Assembly (NCBI GenBank): GCA_012728445.1
Contig: JAAYFA010000187.1
Span: forward strand, 1-7,836
Source of the DNA: Clostridiales bacterium
GTDB lineage: Bacteria > Bacillota > Clostridia > Oscillospirales > Acutalibacteraceae
DNA length: 7,836 bases
Direction of reading: 5' to 3'
Each line of letters starts with the position of its first letter. Positions within the stretch are counted from its first letter, which is position 1. Shown here piece after piece: positions 5,961 through 7,836 of the stretch. The position numbers and the translations under genes are program-made. A model generated the notes under the pieces. The model was not told the origin of the DNA and searched no databases. It saw only the letters and a list, made by a program, of their open reading frames with translations.

Positions 5961-7004
5961 TTACATACCGAGTAGCGGCTGTTCAAAGGCGAATAGTGTT
6001 TCGTTAATTTCAAAAATATTATAATTACTTTCCTTAATAAAATACTCAACGATAACATCAAAATAGGTGCTGTGAGAAATCGCCATCCCGGCCCGGAGCA
6101 GCAAATCTTTGGTTTCATCAAGGTTCAATTTAAGCGCAATAGCCAACGCAAATGCAGTCGATTTGCTTGGCCTGTAATTTTCATTGTTTCTGATTTTTGA
6201 AAAAAGTCTGCGATCAATGTTCGCTCGTCCGTACACAACAGCGTCCGTTTCTCCTTTTTCGTCTATCAAACGCAGTAGCATCGTTGAAAACGTTTCGTCG
6301 AGCTTTATATCCTCAAGGCTTCTGGAACCTTTTTCGTCTGCAAATGCTGGCGTTATCTCCGTGGCATTGACAGAAAAATAAGCCATATCAAATTCATAAA
6401 GATTTTCATTGGCTTGCATTTCCCGCAGCTCAAAATCTTGCATCATCCGTCGATTTTTTGGTGAGGGGTACTCATCCTCAAAGTTCTCTTCGATGTATTG
6501 TGTTACCGAGTTAAAAAGTTTCTCGCTGATTTCAAAAGCCTTGTTATCGTAAACAACAAGGGTGACGAGCATATCGTTTTCCGCTAAAAAGGCTTGAATG
6601 GTTTGCGTCGCGGCTTTGAGCGCTTGCTCCTTCGGGTAACCGTAAATACCGGCGGAAATCAGCGGGAAAGCAATGCTTTGTAGCCCATACTCTTTGGCCA
6701 GACCCAGCGCATTGTTGTAGGCATTGCGCAACAAGGCCTCTTCGTTTTTGTCTCCGCCGTGCCAAATCGGGCCGACCACATGGATGATGTAATCCGCCGG
6801 CAGATTGTAACCTTTCGTAATCACCGCCCCGCCGACCGCACACCCGCCGATGGCATCGCATTCTTTTTGCAAGTCCTCCGCGCCCGCGGCAGCGAATATT
6901 GCACCGCAGACACCGCCGCCTTGTTGAAGCTTTGCATTCGCAGCGTTGACAATGGCATCGGCTTTGACCTTGGTTATATCGTTCCGGATGATTTCAAATG
7001 GCAT
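5961..7004 (-). CDS. Macro domain protein with C-terminal HTH-like region
   Basis: A 347-residue protein. Residues 1-~165 form a macro domain, which binds ADP-ribose and in many bacterial members removes it from proteins or deacetylates O-acetyl-ADP-ribose. Visible motifs are D9-I-T, VNAANAKLQQGGGVCGAIF (19-37), HVVGPIWHGG (75-84) and the phosphate loop PLISAGIYGYP (114-124). After a charged linker (~170-230), residues ~236-310 look like an XRE-type helix-turn-helix bundle (RLFSKIRNNENYRPSKST, then ALAIALKLNLDETKDLL), followed by a conserved-looking tail YNIFEINETLFAFEQPLLG. The ATG at 7004 has AGGAGG (7013-7018) 8 bases upstream. The likely reading is an ADP-ribose sensor or hydrolase coupled to DNA or RNA binding, partnered with the vWA protein downstream. 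The macro domain is firm; the HTH call rests on residue pattern only, and whether catalysis is retained is unknown. Confidence 0.93.
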   Translation of the reverse strand: MPFEIIRNDITKVKADAIVNAANAKLQQGGGVCGAIFAAAGAEDLQKECDAIGGCAVGGAVITKGYNLPADYIIHVVGPIWHGGDKNEEALLRNAYNNALGLAKEYGLQSIAFPLISAGIYGYPKEQALKAATQTIQAFLAENDMLVTLVVYDNKAFEISEKLFNSVTQYIEENFEDEYPSPKNRRMMQDFELREMQANENLYEFDMAYFSVNATEITPAFADEKGSRSLEDIKLDETFSTMLLRLIDEKGETDAVVYGRANIDRRLFSKIRNNENYRPSKSTAFALAIALKLNLDETKDLLLRAGMAISHSTYFDVIVEYFIKESNYNIFEINETLFAFEQPLLGM

Positions 7005-7049
7005 TTGGGCTGCCTCCTTTTCGCAATACGCCGTTGCTTTCTTTAAACG

Positions 7050-7058
7050 ATTATATCA
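7050..7058 (-). promoter_or_regulatory. Extended -10 promoter of the macro-vWA unit
   Basis: On the minus strand TGA followed by a perfect TATAAT (7050-7055) gives an extended -10 element. The -35 position at 17-base spacing is TTATAT, a weak match, as is common with extended -10 promoters. The predicted start is near 7043, with a leader of about 40 bases. Confidence 0.6.
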
Positions 7059-7078
7059 TAAACTTAATGCAAATATAA

Positions 7079-7097
7079 CACATCGTATCGCGATGTG
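7079..7097. promoter_or_regulatory. Candidate operator between divergent promoters
   Basis: A perfect 7-bp inverted repeat CACATCG/CGATGTG with a 5-base centre (TATCG), lying upstream of the extended -10 of the macro gene and about 80 bases upstream of the beta-helix gene. An 8-base palindrome ATCGCGAT overlaps it. The macro protein itself, through its HTH-like region, is one possible ligand; this is inference. Confidence 0.4.
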
Positions 7098-7147
7098 CAA
7101 GGTGGTTGAAGTTATAACGACAATCCGTTAGAATAAATTCAATAGAT

Positions 7148-7153
7148 TATAAT
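7148..7153 (+). promoter_or_regulatory. -10 box of the beta-helix gene
   Basis: A perfect TATAAT 24 bases before the ATG at 7178, which would give a leader of only about 18 bases. No good -35 box is found at 16-18 bases spacing, so an activator may be needed or the match may be chance. Confidence 0.4.
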
Positions 7154-7177
7154 GCACTGTGAAATGAGGTTAACGGG

Positions 7178-7836
7178 ATGGAACAGCATTTTGAAACACC
7201 GATGAATTTTGACGCTGTGAAAGACGGCAAAACCGACGCCACCGGGGTAATTGTTGCTGCACTCAACTATGCCCATACAAACGGCATTGCCGATGTGACG
7301 TTTCCACCGGGGGACTATTTGCTAACCGGTACGCAAAGCATCCACCTTTATAGTGATACGTTTTACCGCATGGACGGTGCGCGTTTTATTGTTCGGCATA
7401 ACACGGCGGAACTGTTTTATGTTTTTGAGATGGAAAACGCCTGTAACACCAAAATAATCGGTGGAGAGATTATCGGCGACCCGGATTGGAGCCGGCACAA
7501 CCTTGACCGGTTTGCGGCCAACACGAAAGACTATATCAACATCGGCGGTTTACATATTCACGGCGGCGGAACCGAAAATGTGGAAGTCAAAGGCTTTGCC
7601 GCGCGTGACCTGACAGCGGCGGGCATACTGGTTATATCTCGGGACGAAAGACCCGTTTGCGGCGTACGCATAATCGATTGTAATATCGTGCGTGCATCGC
7701 CGAATTATGCAGACTACCTAACCGAAAAACCACCCGGTGCCCTCGCCGGTGAAGATTGGGACACCCGCGCAAATATCTTTGTTAAAAACGCTGTTGATGT
7801 TAAAATAACCGATTGCACAGCAGCCGAATCCCACTG
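7178..7836 (+). CDS. Parallel beta-helix (pectate-lyase-superfamily) protein, N-terminal part
   Basis: The frame is open from ATG 7178 to the window edge (219 complete codons) and is 3' truncated. GAGG (7166-7169) lies 8 bases upstream. Residues ~10-50 carry the entry motif of Pectate_lyase_3/GH28-like beta-helix proteins: NFDAVKDGKTDATGVIVAAL and then VTFPPGDYLL. After this come short repeating strands typical of helix coils, such as NTKIIGGEIIGD, INIGGLHIHGGG, VEVKGFAARDL, VCGVRIIDCNIV and VDVKITDCTA. Such proteins bind or cleave polysaccharides; the active site would lie in later coils outside the window, so lyase versus hydrolase cannot be decided. The N-terminus (MEQHFETPMNFDAV) shows no signal peptide, so the visible start predicts a cytoplasmic protein or non-classical export. 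It is divergent from the macro domain gene. The fold is well supported; the reaction is unknown. Confidence 0.85.
   Translation, partial: MEQHFETPMNFDAVKDGKTDATGVIVAALNYAHTNGIADVTFPPGDYLLTGTQSIHLYSDTFYRMDGARFIVRHNTAELFYVFEMENACNTKIIGGEIIGDPDWSRHNLDRFAANTKDYINIGGLHIHGGGTENVEVKGFAARDLTAAGILVISRDERPVCGVRIIDCNIVRASPNYADYLTEKPPGALAGEDWDTRANIFVKNAVDVKITDCTAAESH

Noticed and set aside
5861..6121. In-frame extension of the vWA protein upstream to 6121
   Set aside because: It would overlap the macro gene for over 150 bases, its residues do not look like part of a vWA domain, and the ATG at 5860 has a well-placed GGGAG.

Overview
The window looks like chromosomal DNA from a low-to-mid GC anaerobic Clostridia-type bacterium (Firmicutes). 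The signs are a dockerin-bearing secreted protein, formate-tetrahydrofolate ligase, AGGAGG-type ribosome binding sites, sigma-A-like promoters and many stem-loop/T-tract terminators. The species cannot be named from the sequence.

Layout, left to right. (1) Bases 1-806, plus strand: the C-terminal part of a modular secreted protein with an Ig-like repeat, a linking beta module and two dockerin calcium-binding repeats. It converges on the next gene across a bidirectional terminator (824-868). (2) Bases 954-2876, minus: a DUF4838-family protein, a probable carbohydrate-active enzyme. (3) Bases 2973-4643, minus: fhs, formate-tetrahydrofolate ligase, with a promoter near 4717-4746. Its stop codon lies inside a hairpin that belongs to a 34/35-bp tandem duplication (2921-2989). 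(4) Bases 4793-5132, minus: a compact transcription unit with a near-consensus promoter, an operator-like dyad, AGGAGG, an unrecognised 48-residue ORF and a perfect 18-bp terminator stem. (5) Bases 5213-7004, minus: a vWA protein with an intact MIDAS, preceded by a macro domain protein with a C-terminal HTH-like region; together they look like an ADP-ribose-linked stress or regulatory pair. (6) Bases 7178-7836, plus: the start of a parallel beta-helix (pectate-lyase-like) protein, divergent from the macro gene and cut by the window edge.

Three genes (dockerin protein, DUF4838 protein, beta-helix protein) fit a polysaccharide-degrading lifestyle. fhs supplies one-carbon metabolism. The macro/vWA pair and the small ORF are the least understood parts. 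No tRNA, rRNA, insertion sequence, CRISPR array or phage gene was recognised, and no gene-free stretch exceeds 300 bases.
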